NCBI GenBank assembly: GCA_964652195.1
Contig: CAZZBB010000012.1
Coordinates: forward strand, 73,058 to 137,057
DNA: 64,000 nucleotides
Source: MSPOR6 sp964652195
GTDB lineage: Bacteria; Poribacteria; WGA-4E; WGA-3G
Direction of reading: 5' to 3'
This document shows, piece after piece, positions 19,283 to 28,956 of this stretch. The stretch's first letter is position 1; every line of letters starts with the position of its first letter. The position numbers and the translations under genes are program-made. A model generated the notes under the pieces. The model saw nothing but the letters and a program-made list of their open reading frames with translations. It was not told the DNA's origin and did not search any database.

Positions 19283-21010
19283 TTAATTGCTACCAACCAA
19301 ACGTTGTGCCTTCATTTTTCGCTTAGACTTGGTCTTTGTGCGTTTATTATTTATAGGTTTTTCTACTATTTTCTCTGGTTCAATCTCTTCGGATTGAGCA
19401 ATCATTTCTTGTTGTTCTGCTTCATATTCAGCATAAGTTCCATCAAAAAATCGGGTGGTGATTCCCTCTTTAGTACTCTCAAAAATCAACATTTTAGTGG
19501 CTAAACTATTTAACAAATACCGGTCATGTGAAATGATGAAAAGCGTGGCAGGATAATTCGAAAGTGCATTTTCAAGTGCTTCACGTGCGGGGATATCCAA
19601 ATGGTTTGTTGGCTCATCAAGGAGAAGTACATTTGCCTTTTCCAATAGTAGCTTTGCCAGTTGAACACGACTTTGTTCCCCTCCGCTCAAGTTTCGGATC
19701 TGTTTAAACACATCATCACCAGAAAATAGAAATCTTGCTAAAAAGCCACGAACTTGTGTCTGTGTGTAGTCAGGACAAAGTTCCCAAATTTCTTCAAGGA
19801 TCTCTTTGTCAAGATTGAGTCCTTCTAATTCTTGTGTATAATACCCAAATTTAAGTGTAGGTCCAACCCAGAGTTCCCCCTGTGTTGGCTGTTCTTCTCC
19901 TAACATCATACGGAAGAATGTAGTCTTTCCAACACCATTTGGACCGAGAATACCAACCACATCTCCACGAGATACCTCAAAGGTTAGATCTGTGAACAAG
20001 ACTTTTTCATCAAACTGTTTGCTAACTTTATGGCAACGAAGGATATCATCACCGCCACGTGTCTCTGCAGAGAAGTTAAGGTTCAACGAAGGAGAATCAG
20101 TACTCGGTTTTTCGACTTTTTCCATTCTGTCTAATTTTTTTAGACGTCCTTGTGCTTCACGAGTTCGTTGACCGGCTATGTTCCGTTCGATAAAATCCGA
20201 TTCCTTGGTAATAAAGTCCTGTTGAATTTTGAATGTTCTTTCATCGACCAATCTCTCTACACCCTTTATTTCACAATACTTGGAGTAATTGCCTCTGTAA
20301 ATCTTGATTTGATGGTGATTCAAATCCCATACTTTACTGACAACATTATCTAAGAAATACCTATCGTGGGAAACAACAAGAACTGCCCCTTTATACTCGG
20401 TATTAATATAATTTTCCAACCATTCGATTCCATTAATATCGAGATGATTTGTCGGTTCATCCAGAAGTAGTAGGTCAGGATCTTCAAGTAACAGTTTGCC
20501 AAGTGTGGCACGGCTTTTCTGTCCACCACTAAGAACGCTAACCGGTAGGTTGAAATCCTGTACACTAAAACCTAATCCACCTAAAACGCGATTAATCAGA
20601 TGTTCATAGTCATAACCCCCTAATCGGTCATGTTGATCTTGTAGACGAGAATACCGTTGTAAAAGTTGCGGGGTTTCCTGAGATTCCATCTGTTCTGCAA
20701 GTAGTAGCATCTGATCCTCAAGGGCAAGTCTATCTGCAAAAACCTTAAGCATTTCTTGTCGGAGTGTACAATCATGTTCTAATTCCGGTTCTTGGCTCAG
20801 GTAACCTACACGCATTCCTTTCGCTGGTATAACTTTTCCTTTGAAATCCGTGAGTATACCACACATAATCTTCAGTAACGTTGTCTTTCCACACCCATTT
20901 CGTCCAATCAAACCTAAGCGATCCCCAGGTGCAATCGAGATTGAAATATCATCCAGTATTATATCCGGATCATACATTTTCGTTACATTTTGTAATTCTA
21001 CTAATGACAT
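19283..21010 (-). CDS. ABC-F family ATP-binding protein
   Basis: Two ABC ATPase domains lie in one soluble chain of about 575 residues. Walker A motifs are GRNGCGKTT and GPNGVGKTT, the signatures LSGGQKSR and LSGGEQSR, and both Walker B blocks read LLLDEPTNHLD. A charged inter-domain linker separates them and the tail is Lys/Arg-rich. There are no membrane segments, so this is not a transporter; ABC-F proteins act on the ribosome (translation factors or antibiotic protection). A longer frame reaches 21058, but the ATG at 21010 gives the family start MSLVELQNVTK and has AGGA nine bases upstream. The subfamily is not assignable with confidence. Confidence 0.93.
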   Translation of the reverse strand: MSLVELQNVTKMYDPDIILDDISISIAPGDRLGLIGRNGCGKTTLLKIMCGILTDFKGKVIPAKGMRVGYLSQEPELEHDCTLRQEMLKVFADRLALEDQMLLLAEQMESQETPQLLQRYSRLQDQHDRLGGYDYEHLINRVLGGLGFSVQDFNLPVSVLSGGQKSRATLGKLLLEDPDLLLLDEPTNHLDINGIEWLENYINTEYKGAVLVVSHDRYFLDNVVSKVWDLNHHQIKIYRGNYSKYCEIKGVERLVDERTFKIQQDFITKESDFIERNIAGQRTREAQGRLKKLDRMEKVEKPSTDSPSLNLNFSAETRGGDDILRCHKVSKQFDEKVLFTDLTFEVSRGDVVGILGPNGVGKTTFFRMMLGEEQPTQGELWVGPTLKFGYYTQELEGLNLDKEILEEIWELCPDYTQTQVRGFLARFLFSGDDVFKQIRNLSGGEQSRVQLAKLLLEKANVLLLDEPTNHLDIPAREALENALSNYPATLFIISHDRYLLNSLATKMLIFESTKEGITTRFFDGTYAEYEAEQQEMIAQSEEIEPEKIVEKPINNKRTKTKSKRKMKAQRLVGSN

Positions 21011-21087
21011 TATCTTTTGTCCTATAATCCATTTATCAGTGTGGTAATGTAGCCACAAGTATTGTTCTCAGAATTAATTATATGTAT

Positions 21088-22005
21088 TCAAGTCTGCCAA
21101 TTAGAACTGCGAAGAATCATTTCTTGATACTTATCAGCACTATTCTTATCAGGCCTGCGTATGTTAAATTGTCTAAATCGCCAGAAAGCTATTGTGAGCG
21201 CAGCATAGTGAACATAGGGATCTAAACCTCTAAATTCATCATCAGAAATCGGACGAGTAGCATTATATGCATCCAAGAAACTATGCACAAGTTCTTCTTC
21301 CAATATATGGTCTTCAGTGTAGCAACACCCGATAATTGTCATAGCGATATCAATTAACAATGTATCCTGACACCCCTCTTCAAAATCAATAATTGTGACC
21401 AACTTTTCACCATCAAAAAGTGTATTATCTAAGAACAGATCTCCGTGTAATAGACCTGAAGGTAGAGGTTTTTCCAATTCAGGTGTCATCCATTCGAGTT
21501 CTGATTTTAACCATAATAAAAATGGGTGTGTCTTAAATTCTGTCTTTTCTATCTCCTTAATAAATGGAACTATTTGCGATATTCCCATTGGGAAACGTGG
21601 AAGTTCCATAAGCGGTGATATACGATGTAGTTTTGCTAATGCTTCTCCGATTTGCTTCAACACACACTGAGATGGGTGAGGGGTTGTTCCATTCATAAAA
21701 GGGTAAATTATCACACGGAAATCTTGCGATAAATGGAGAAATTCACCATTTCTCTGTGGAATAGGATATGGAGTAGGGTAATCATGTTGTTGAAGGTGTG
21801 TTAACAGAGAGATTTGCAACTGAAGTTCATCTGTAGTCTTCTCATCACATATTTTCAGTAGATAAACCCCATCTGAAGTAGTGAGTTTAAAGTTGCTATT
21901 TCCATACCCACCGGACATCACTTCAAGGTCTGTTGGTGTACCTATTGAGTAATGTGAAACTATGTCGGCAACTTCAGTTGATGAAAGGGTGGTATACTGT
22001 GCCAT
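21088..22005 (-). CDS. Homoserine kinase type II-like phosphotransferase (ThrB2/APH fold)
   Basis: About 305 residues with the aminoglycoside-phosphotransferase/choline-kinase fold. The catalytic loop reads LLHGDLFLDNTLF (Asp base and Asn) and the metal motif IIDFEEGCQD. N-terminal GGYGNSNFKLTT is the nucleotide loop. This arrangement matches ThrB2 homoserine kinases, which phosphorylate homoserine in threonine synthesis; other small-molecule kinases share the fold. The ATG at 22005 is preferred: it matches the family start (MAQYTTLSSTEVADIVSHY) and lies 14 bases after the stop of the TPR gene. The alternative 22083 start would overlap that gene by 65 bases. There is no clear Shine-Dalgarno, suggesting coupling. 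Confidence 0.75.
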   Translation of the reverse strand: MAQYTTLSSTEVADIVSHYSIGTPTDLEVMSGGYGNSNFKLTTSDGVYLLKICDEKTTDELQLQISLLTHLQQHDYPTPYPIPQRNGEFLHLSQDFRVIIYPFMNGTTPHPSQCVLKQIGEALAKLHRISPLMELPRFPMGISQIVPFIKEIEKTEFKTHPFLLWLKSELEWMTPELEKPLPSGLLHGDLFLDNTLFDGEKLVTIIDFEEGCQDTLLIDIAMTIIGCCYTEDHILEEELVHSFLDAYNATRPISDDEFRGLDPYVHYAALTIAFWRFRQFNIRRPDKNSADKYQEMILRSSNWQT

Positions 22006-22018
22006 GTAATAATGGATA

Positions 22019-22540
22019 CTACTGTTTCGGTTCGGTAGCGTGTATGAATTCTTTGTATTCAGGTAGGTTGCGAAGTCTATCAAATGCAGATTCCATTTTA
22101 GCAGATTCGAGCATTGCCTTATCTAATCGAACCGCTTCACGGAGAGAAATAATTGCCTTTTCTATAGTTTTTCCACTTGTTTTCTCTGCTTGAATGGAAT
22201 AACCGATGGCAAGGTTATAATATGCCTTTGCGAAATTAGGATCTAACTGTGTTGCACGTTCCCAGGCAATGATTGCGTCATATAGTTCACCCATATTTCC
22301 ATATACAGCACCCAGATTGTAGTATGGCAGTGCCCACCCCGGCTCATTTTGAATTGCCAATTTGAACTCAGAAATAGCTTGTACATGGTCACCGTTCTTC
22401 GCGGAAGCAAGTCCCCATTTATAGTGTGATTGCGCAACCTCGTTGGGTTCTTGATCATTCGTCTCGTCGGAATATGGAATAGTATTCAGTCCACATCCAA
22501 TTAATATACAAAATGCACTGAATAATGTAAGTGTTTTCAT
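22019..22540 (-). CDS. TPR-repeat lipoprotein
   Basis: The 173-residue protein has a lipobox (LIGC, lipid Cys16) and about three tetratricopeptide repeats. These include NGDHVQAISEFKLAIQNEPG, LPYYNLGAVYGNMGELYDAI and FAKAYYNLAIGYSIQ. Such proteins are envelope scaffolds; no partner is evident. It ends just before the ThrB-like gene and is probably co-transcribed with it. Confidence 0.85.
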   Translation of the reverse strand: MKTLTLFSAFCILIGCGLNTIPYSDETNDQEPNEVAQSHYKWGLASAKNGDHVQAISEFKLAIQNEPGWALPYYNLGAVYGNMGELYDAIIAWERATQLDPNFAKAYYNLAIGYSIQAEKTSGKTIEKAIISLREAVRLDKAMLESAKMESAFDRLRNLPEYKEFIHATEPKQ

Positions 22541-22686
22541 AGATTAATCCCCAATTTCTCTTACAATACTATACCTGATTCTGTGTATTGAGTCAAATAA
22601 ATAGGAAAATTACAGCTGTAAACATCTTATCAATTCAGGGCTTACGCAATACCTCTTAAAGTCCCCTGATATTGTCCAAATCGGCA

Positions 22687-22716
22687 GCACCAGCAGTGCG
22701 GAATGTGGATAGAAAA
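22687..22716 (+). repeat. GCACCAGC-type palindromic repeat, copy 1
   Basis: The core GCACCAGCAGTGCG is followed by GAATGTGGATAGAAA. The same palindrome plus tail recurs at 58394 (plus strand) and at 58481 and 58532 (minus strand). The core can fold into a short hairpin. This is a dispersed intergenic repeat of unknown function. Confidence 0.55.
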
Positions 22717-23087
22717 CTTAAATACAAAAATGAATAAAAATGAAGAATATCTTAATCAATAACAACTAATATATCACAATAACACAAAATAAATTAAAAA
22801 CACTTGTCAAAATAGAAATAAAATTGTAGAATACTGTATTGTTCACCTTTTATATACGAATACTAATTTATTACAATAGAGTTACGAGAATTTATATATT
22901 TAGAAATTAGTGTTCTTTAAGAATAACCCAATACAACACAACTATATAATATCATTTCTATTTGAATAGTTCACATTATAGAAAATAAAGAAAATATCTA
23001 TAGCTAACAACTAAAAACATAGAATGGATTCAAGAAATTTAGATGATGCATTTCACATATTCATATCAAAAATTAGGAGAAAAAATG

Positions 23088-23306
23088 ATGACTACCTATA
23101 AAAACGATCCTAAATACAAAAGTTTAATTACGTCAAAAAAACGACATTATTTGATGGTTGGAAATGTCAAAATCAGCAACAACAATAAAAACACAAAATC
23201 ACACATTTTAGAAATTCTTATAAATGCAATTCAAAGTGGAGTAAAGTCAGTCTATGACAGGGTTTGCAGGGGTAATTTACACCAATTTCAATGTCACACG
23301 ATGTGA
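23088..23306 (+). CDS. Hypothetical small protein (doubtful)
   Basis: An ORF of about 72 residues (MTTYKNDPKYKSLITSKKRH at the start) has a good ribosome binding site, AGGAGA, seven bases upstream. The product is basic and Asn/Lys-rich, with no recognisable domain. Its 3' end runs into the shared 28-base dyad and its stop lies inside it. It may be the remnant of a mobile gene or chance coding in AT-rich DNA. Confidence 0.25.
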   Translation: MTTYKNDPKYKSLITSKKRHYLMVGNVKISNNNKNTKSHILEILINAIQSGVKSVYDRVCRGNLHQFQCHTM

Positions 23307-23319
23307 CAAAAAGTGTAAC
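23292..23319. repeat. 28-base dyad repeat shared with 57563-57590
   Basis: The unit contains TGTCACA-CGA-TGTGACA, a 7-bp perfect dyad, followed by AAAAAGTGTAAC. The reverse complement of 57563-57590 matches it at 27 of 28 positions, and weaker similarity (TTTTCC and CACAC blocks) continues beyond. Confidence 0.6.
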
Positions 23320-23488
23320 TTTTTCCTTGTTTCGACACATAGAGGAAAACACCATGAACACGATATTACCATCAGAGAATTTAGGATTAAAAGCCTGTTT
23401 TTGCACCCTATTATTTGTCTCTATATTAGGATTAAATCGCTGTTTTTTGCCTTTTTAACTGACAGAAATATCATCTTGTGTAAGGATG

Positions 23489-23640
23489 TAATACCATTTC
23501 TATATGATAATATAACATTATTTCGTAGGTCGGGTAGAAGCGATAGCAAAACCCGACTTTTTATTCTATCATCTCGGGTTTCGTGCCTCAACCCGACCTA
23601 CAATATGTTATGACAATTTGTCAATTAGAAATGGTATAAT
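23489..23640. mobile_element. MITE-like element, family 1, copy a
   Basis: About 150 bp bounded by imperfect terminal inverted repeats. The left end reads TAATACCATTTCTATATGA and the right end, reversed, ATTATACCATTTCTAATTGA. Inside, CGTAGGTCGGGT and ACCCGACCTAC form further arms. It has no coding capacity. The right end abuts the stop of the Bax1-like gene. Confidence 0.6.
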
Positions 23641-24885
23641 CTATTCTTTTCGCACAATTGAATTCAGAATTGGTAAAAGTGCACCTATAGTCGGAACATC
23701 ACGGAATGTAAACCCATAGTGTGAGAAATAGCTTGATGTCTCTAATGCCTCTGCAATCGTAGCGTTTTTCTCTAATTCCTTGGATACTCCAATGATGAGC
23801 GGTATATCCGTCTTATTCGGTAGTGAATTCACCCGAGTAAGCAGATGTCCTTGATGCCATGGGTGGAATAATTCAATTGCAACTTCTACACCACTACTGT
23901 GGGTTAGTTGATAATCTGGGAAACAGTAGCTATCCCCAGGTAGAGGGAAGAATTGACTACCAGGTTGGATCTGCCACTTATCAGTCTTGTTTTGAAGCAT
24001 TTGCTGAAAGTGCTGAATATCTTCAGGGATATATGCAAGGAACTGTTGTGAAATTGGTTTAATTCCGCAGGAGTCATCAATAGACAACTGAGAGGTACGT
24101 TTGTTTCTAAACTGAATTTCGGCAGTAAGTTCCCACTTCTGTTGATGTAGAACAGCGACAAAGAAGTTTGCCAAATTCATACCGTACCGTTTTGTCTTAT
24201 AGAATAAGTTCAGAGGACCATCCACAGTAATCTGGAAGATATCTCCTGTATCGGTTTTTTCTTTTCGAATGCTGGATAAAAGTTGGTGAAATCGAAGATA
24301 CTTAAACAATTGTCGAAGTTCAGCAGTCATCGAATCTGTAAGTCTTAGTGTAAGTGAATTACAATGCAACAATAAACCTTGTACTTGGGCAGTATTATAG
24401 CGATGCAGTAGGTGTTCCGGAGAAATACTCCTAAATGACAGAATTTGTTGGCAACTCGGTAAATCTGCGTATAGATAATCATGTAATTCTGTTTCTGGTA
24501 ATTCCGAGTCGGCACCCATTAACGCAAGAACTTTTTGGTGGTATTCTGTATAGTCCTGAAATTGTTCTTGTGAGAGAATACGGCTTGTTTCTGTGAAAAG
24601 CCTGTTCCGAAAGGCAATCAGTTCTTCATTTGGTGCTGTATCGAATTCTGTACGATCTAACAGCAACTTTTCGAGTCCTCGTAAAATTATAGGGGACTCA
24701 GATGTACCATCAATTATCGTTTTACTATTATCTAATAGTGTTGATCTTTTATCGTCAGTAGCAGCTTCGAATATCGTGATTAATTGTTCTGCGACCTTCA
24801 GCAATTTGGAATTCGTGGGATCAACAAATTGAGGGTATATTTGTCCCTTTTGTATCTTGTATCGGAGTAAGTCTTTAGTAAGCAT
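23641..24885 (-). CDS. DUF790 / Bax1-like nuclease (XPB partner)
   Basis: At 414 residues it matches the DUF790 family: N-terminal LTKDLLRYKIQKGQIYPQF, then ILRGLEKLLLDRTEF. A C-terminal PD-(D/E)xK-like region follows, with CFPDYQL and VAIELFHPWHQGHLL. Archaeal Bax1 binds XPB helicase and cuts DNA at repair bubbles. Here the gene follows an XPB-like helicase by 15 bases in the same direction, which supports that partnership. The start ATG has no strong ribosome binding site, consistent with translational coupling. Confidence 0.85.
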   Translation of the reverse strand: MLTKDLLRYKIQKGQIYPQFVDPTNSKLLKVAEQLITIFEAATDDKRSTLLDNSKTIIDGTSESPIILRGLEKLLLDRTEFDTAPNEELIAFRNRLFTETSRILSQEQFQDYTEYHQKVLALMGADSELPETELHDYLYADLPSCQQILSFRSISPEHLLHRYNTAQVQGLLLHCNSLTLRLTDSMTAELRQLFKYLRFHQLLSSIRKEKTDTGDIFQITVDGPLNLFYKTKRYGMNLANFFVAVLHQQKWELTAEIQFRNKRTSQLSIDDSCGIKPISQQFLAYIPEDIQHFQQMLQNKTDKWQIQPGSQFFPLPGDSYCFPDYQLTHSSGVEVAIELFHPWHQGHLLTRVNSLPNKTDIPLIIGVSKELEKNATIAEALETSSYFSHYGFTFRDVPTIGALLPILNSIVRKE

Positions 24886-24900
24886 ACTTAGTTGATAAAG

Positions 24901-26277
24901 CTATTTTCTTTGATACGCGTTATGTTGTCGACGACGTTTATTGACAGAATGTTCACCGGTTTGTTTTGATATGAGTTCGTAAAGAACAGCTTGTTTACCT
25001 TCTTTTTTCCGTAGGATACGTCCTAAACGCTGCACATGTTCTCTGACACTCCCACTTCCAGAAACGATAATTGCAACATTCGCTTCTGGGACATCAACCC
25101 CTTCATTCAACGCTTTTGAAGTGACTAAGATAGAATAGCTTCCATCACGGAATCCATTTAAAAAGGATGCTCGTTCTTTCTGTTTTGTCTGATGTGTTAG
25201 GACAGGTAAAAAGAATCGAGTCCCAATGTCGTAAGCAGTATCGTTATCTTGTGTAAAGATGATAATCCTATCTCCACGATGTCTCTGAATTAGTTTCCAC
25301 ACCCATTCCTGTTTTGCTTTTGATGCAAAACTAAGTTGTTTTTGTGTTAGATACGCTTTGAATGCAGCACGTCCTTCATCAGATTGAGAGGATTTCCACA
25401 GAAAATTCTTCCATCCACTTGATGTTCCCATATTGATATTTGATTTCCTAAGAAAGTCTAAATATGTTTTTCGTGCATCAAGATATTGTATCCGTTCTGT
25501 GTCTTCCATATCTATAGCCATAGTCACAACACGATAAGGGGCAAGTGTGTCTCCAGATAGATCCTGTACCTTTGCTTCATAACAACATTCACCGACAAGT
25601 TCATAGAGCCTATTCTCCTTGCCATCCACACGATCAGGTGTTGCCGATAAACCTAAACGAAAAGGCGCAATACTGCTAATAGCTGCATACTGATACTGAT
25701 CGCCTGGAAGATGATGGCATTCATCGTAGATAGCAAAACCGAACCGATTGCCGTAGTGTGGGGCATGCATTACCGCAGATTGATATGTTGTAACAGTTAG
25801 ATCACTCAATTCGTGATGTCCACCCCCATATAAGCCAACTTCTTGGCCAAAATGTTCTTTTAGTACATCATACCACTGATGCATTAGATCTATAGTTGGG
25901 ACATGGACAAGTGCAGGTCGTTGCGTATCTTCAATCAGAAGAATAGCAATGAAGGTTTTACCCGCACCTGTAGGAAGACTAATAACTCCACGTTTGTTGT
26001 TAGCATGCCAAGCATCAATGGCTTCAGACTGGTACGGATACGGAGTTAAGGATTTCTGACTTTGGAATGTCTGGACAGTGAATTGACGGGCAGAATCATT
26101 ATATGGGAAGTTATGAGCACGAAGATGGGTAACTATATGACGATAACGGTATGCAGGGGCACGGTATGTTAGAGTGCGTTCGTCCCAACGGATATCTGGT
26201 AACTGTGCATGGATTTCCTCTGGGACGTTTTGTAGGATAAGGGTGCCTTTATCAAAGTCAATTGTTATCTGTTCCAT
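24901..26277 (-). CDS. XPB/Rad25-type DNA helicase
   Basis: A superfamily 2 helicase of about 458 residues. The short N-terminal beta-rich part (about 1-75) fits the XPB damage-recognition domain. Motifs: Q-like YPYQSEAIDAW, Walker A LPTGAGKTF, DECHH (Walker B), SATPDR (III), TSKALNEGVDVPEA and QRLGRILRKKEG (VI). By family knowledge it opens DNA around lesions. Together with the downstream Bax1-like nuclease it would form an excision-repair machine of archaeal type. The frame continues to a GTG at 26316; the ATG at 26277 matches the usual XPB start better, but neither has a good ribosome binding site. Confidence 0.88.
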   Translation of the reverse strand: MEQITIDFDKGTLILQNVPEEIHAQLPDIRWDERTLTYRAPAYRYRHIVTHLRAHNFPYNDSARQFTVQTFQSQKSLTPYPYQSEAIDAWHANNKRGVISLPTGAGKTFIAILLIEDTQRPALVHVPTIDLMHQWYDVLKEHFGQEVGLYGGGHHELSDLTVTTYQSAVMHAPHYGNRFGFAIYDECHHLPGDQYQYAAISSIAPFRLGLSATPDRVDGKENRLYELVGECCYEAKVQDLSGDTLAPYRVVTMAIDMEDTERIQYLDARKTYLDFLRKSNINMGTSSGWKNFLWKSSQSDEGRAAFKAYLTQKQLSFASKAKQEWVWKLIQRHRGDRIIIFTQDNDTAYDIGTRFFLPVLTHQTKQKERASFLNGFRDGSYSILVTSKALNEGVDVPEANVAIIVSGSGSVREHVQRLGRILRKKEGKQAVLYELISKQTGEHSVNKRRRQHNAYQRK

Positions 26278-26438
26278 AAGGCTGTATGCAAGAATGTCGT
26301 TTATAAACTGGTTCACATTTTATAGTATAACGTGAAATCGAAGTAAGAGAATTCAACTATTTTATCACTAAAATTAAATTCTCAACCCTTGGTAGGTTCG
26401 TTTTGTAACCATGGGAATGCAATCCATTTTCATATCAC

Positions 26439-26467
26439 TTGCTTTCGATGGATTAGCGTGATAAGAT
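26439..26467 (+). promoter_or_regulatory. Possible sigma-70-type promoter for the 2-hydroxyacid dehydrogenase
   Basis: TTGCTT is followed after a spacer of about 17 bases by TAAGAT, roughly 40 bases before the GTG start. Matches to consensus are moderate (four of six in the -10), so this is tentative. Confidence 0.25.
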
Positions 26468-26507
26468 TATGCTATCTTGTAGAATAAATAGAATGAGGTA
26501 ATAACCA

Positions 26508-27473
26508 GTGCTGAAACTCATGATAATGCCACCACAGAATTCCCAATTACAAACTTGGGCAGAGACTATAAAAAAGGAAATACCCGAATATGTTATTCTC
26601 TACCCGAAAACAGATGATGAGGTTGATCTACATCTTCCTGATTCAGATGCAGTTTACGGTTGGGTATCTCCAGAAAAGTTGCCATTAGCGAAAAATATGC
26701 GATGGCTACAAAGCCCCGCTGCTGGACCAGATGCCGGTTTCTATTATCCTGAATTGATTGAGCATCCTGTGGTTGTATGCAATCCACGCGGTATTTACAA
26801 TGATCATATTGCACAACATATCCTCATGTTTGTACTTGCACTTGCACGGGGTTTACCTTCTTATCTGGACGCGCAGCGTGCTGGTATTTGGGATAGTAAT
26901 GCCCGAAAAAGTGAATATATAGATCTTGCTGAAGCAACTGCTTTGATTGTCGGTGTGGGTGGCATCGGTCATGAAACTGCAAAATTATGTACCACATTTG
27001 GTATGAGAGTTATAGGAGTAGATCAGAGATGGGAATATACCATACCTGATATAGAAAAACATGAACCAGAAGAATTGGACACACTTTTACCTTTGGCTGA
27101 CTTTGTAATAGTGACGACTCCTCACACACCAGAAACAGAGGGAATGTGGAATAGAGATCGGTTTGAACTTATGAAAGAAACCGCGTATTTCATCAATATT
27201 GGACGTGGTAAAACGACGAAACTTGATGATCTTGTTGATGCCCTTGAAAATCGAATTATTGCTGGATGTGGATTAGATGTATTTGAAGTTGAACCTTTAC
27301 CTGTCGACAGTCCATTATGGAGAATGTCTAATGTCTTGATAACCCCTCATATTGCTGTTAAGGATGCGAAGCATATATCTGAACGCCATTTTGAAGTGTT
27401 TTTAGAAAATTCGCGTCTATTTGCTGAAGGGAAACCGTTAAAGAATGTAGTGGATAAAGCAATGTGGTATTAA
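26508..27473 (+). CDS. D-isomer-specific 2-hydroxyacid dehydrogenase
   Basis: A 321-residue NAD(P)-dependent oxidoreductase. The Rossmann loop is VGVGGIG. The catalytic triad is recognisable as Arg in NIGRGKTT, Glu in VFEVEPLP and His in ITPHIA. It would interconvert a 2-keto acid and its D-2-hydroxy acid in the cytoplasm; the substrate is unknown. The GTG start at 26508 has GAGG nine bases upstream. An internal ATG lies at 26520. It is divergent from the XPB-like gene. Confidence 0.9.
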   Translation: MLKLMIMPPQNSQLQTWAETIKKEIPEYVILYPKTDDEVDLHLPDSDAVYGWVSPEKLPLAKNMRWLQSPAAGPDAGFYYPELIEHPVVVCNPRGIYNDHIAQHILMFVLALARGLPSYLDAQRAGIWDSNARKSEYIDLAEATALIVGVGGIGHETAKLCTTFGMRVIGVDQRWEYTIPDIEKHEPEELDTLLPLADFVIVTTPHTPETEGMWNRDRFELMKETAYFINIGRGKTTKLDDLVDALENRIIAGCGLDVFEVEPLPVDSPLWRMSNVLITPHIAVKDAKHISERHFEVFLENSRLFAEGKPLKNVVDKAMWY

Positions 27474-27537
27474 GTAATTGAGTTCAAGCAATTATCTATG
27501 AATTTGAAGAAAGTAGGTTTTGTTGCAATCGAAATAC

Positions 27538-28956
27538 TCAACCTAAGGTCGCTGTTTTCAATATAATTCTATCCTCTGTCCAATTATCACGATACCAAGT
27601 ACATGCTTCAAAGGTATCATTGAGAGATTCCATTCTCTGTTTTAACATCTCACGAAGTTCATTTCGGATAGCTGCTGCAGAAGGTTCATCAATCAGATTT
27701 ATCGTCTGATACGGATCTGATAAATTATTAAACAGTTTTTCGCATCCATCGGGACGATGAATTGCGTATGTATGTTGTTTTGTCCGTAATGCTCGCCACT
27801 CATGACCGTCATCCCATTTTGCTGTACATCCCATCCCTTGCATGAACGCTGCATCTGGTTCATCAAATGACTGATTAAATGTAGCTGGACTCAGGTCTGT
27901 ACCTTCAACATCTTCTGGAATTGGTAGATCCATCATAGACAGAAGTGTAGGCATAATATCCGGAGTATTGAGACATACATTAGTGGTAAGTCCATTAGAT
28001 ATCTGATTATCCCACCGAATTAGAAATGGTATACGCACTGACTCCTCATAAAAGATGTTCTTTGCTTTACGCCCTTGGGCACCAAACATTTCGCCATGAT
28101 CAGAGGTAAAGACAAAGATTGTGTCATCGTTGAGTCCGAGATTTTCAACTGCCTTCACTAACCTACCGATATTCCAATCAAGATTGGTGGTCATTGCATA
28201 ATACACTCGCATCCATTCAGGTATCTTAGTACGTTCAGCATCGGACATCATTGCCCAGGTATCACCATACGGATCGTTTTCAGCCCTATAATTGGGTGGT
28301 AACGAAAACTCAACATCACGGAACATATCATAATATTCAGGAGGCACATTGTTTTCATTCCAGGGATCGTGTGGGGTGCCGATAGATAGGAAGAGAGCAA
28401 AAGGGTCGGCATCTTTTGAAGCACGTTCAAGGTATTCGATTGCTAAATCCGTCTGTCCATCAGGTTCATACCCTTGAATTGTAATCTTCTCTGGACTATC
28501 TGTATGATAATATGTGTCAAAATATGTATGATGAAAATTATATGCCGACCATTCCCCATCAAAACCGAGTCTGTGGGGACCAGGAGGGATATAGGAATTT
28601 TGAGAGTTATGATGTTTACCCAATTGATTTGCCCATAGATGCCATTTACCGATATAGCTTGTCTGATATCCGTTACGATGTAGAACATGTCCGAAACAGT
28701 CATGATTGGGGTTCATACGGAGTTCATTAATCGCCATACCTGTGCTACTGGCATATTTACCTGTGAAAAGGGATGCACGGTAAGGCGCACACATCGGACT
28801 ACCCGACACAGCATTGTAGAAGTTTACTCCTTTGGTAGCAAGATGATCAATATTAGGTGTTAGAGCATTATTATCTCCAGCATAACCGCAGGATTGATAA
28901 CGGAGTTGGTCAGCAAAGACATATATAAGATTTGGATGATTGTTAGATAAGGACAT
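27538..28956 (-). CDS. Type I sulfatase (formylglycine-dependent)
   Basis: At 472 residues it has the sulfatase signature SPMCAPYRASLFTGK, with Cys56-x-Pro58-x-Arg60 as the formylglycine site. It is followed by metal-ligand regions (FVFTSDHGEMFGAQG). The N-terminal PNLIYVFADQLRYQSCGY is the first metal-binding strand. There is no signal peptide, so the enzyme is predicted to be cytoplasmic unless exported by another route. It would hydrolyse a sulfate ester, probably on a carbohydrate. A possible activating FGE-type domain occurs at 1562-2704, but that protein is exported and not adjacent. Confidence 0.92.
   Translation of the reverse strand: MSLSNNHPNLIYVFADQLRYQSCGYAGDNNALTPNIDHLATKGVNFYNAVSGSPMCAPYRASLFTGKYASSTGMAINELRMNPNHDCFGHVLHRNGYQTSYIGKWHLWANQLGKHHNSQNSYIPPGPHRLGFDGEWSAYNFHHTYFDTYYHTDSPEKITIQGYEPDGQTDLAIEYLERASKDADPFALFLSIGTPHDPWNENNVPPEYYDMFRDVEFSLPPNYRAENDPYGDTWAMMSDAERTKIPEWMRVYYAMTTNLDWNIGRLVKAVENLGLNDDTIFVFTSDHGEMFGAQGRKAKNIFYEESVRIPFLIRWDNQISNGLTTNVCLNTPDIMPTLLSMMDLPIPEDVEGTDLSPATFNQSFDEPDAAFMQGMGCTAKWDDGHEWRALRTKQHTYAIHRPDGCEKLFNNLSDPYQTINLIDEPSAAAIRNELREMLKQRMESLNDTFEACTWYRDNWTEDRIILKTATLG

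Larger units (their letters stand above)
22541..23640. other. AT-rich accessory gap with repeats and one doubtful small ORF
   Basis: About 1.1 kb of very AT-rich DNA lies between two minus-strand genes. It contains a GCACCAGC-type palindrome (22687-22716), a weakly supported ORF (23088-23306), a dyad also present near 57.6 kb (23292-23319) and a MITE-like element (23489-23640). Between 22720 and 23070 nothing is recognised. Confidence 0.5.
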
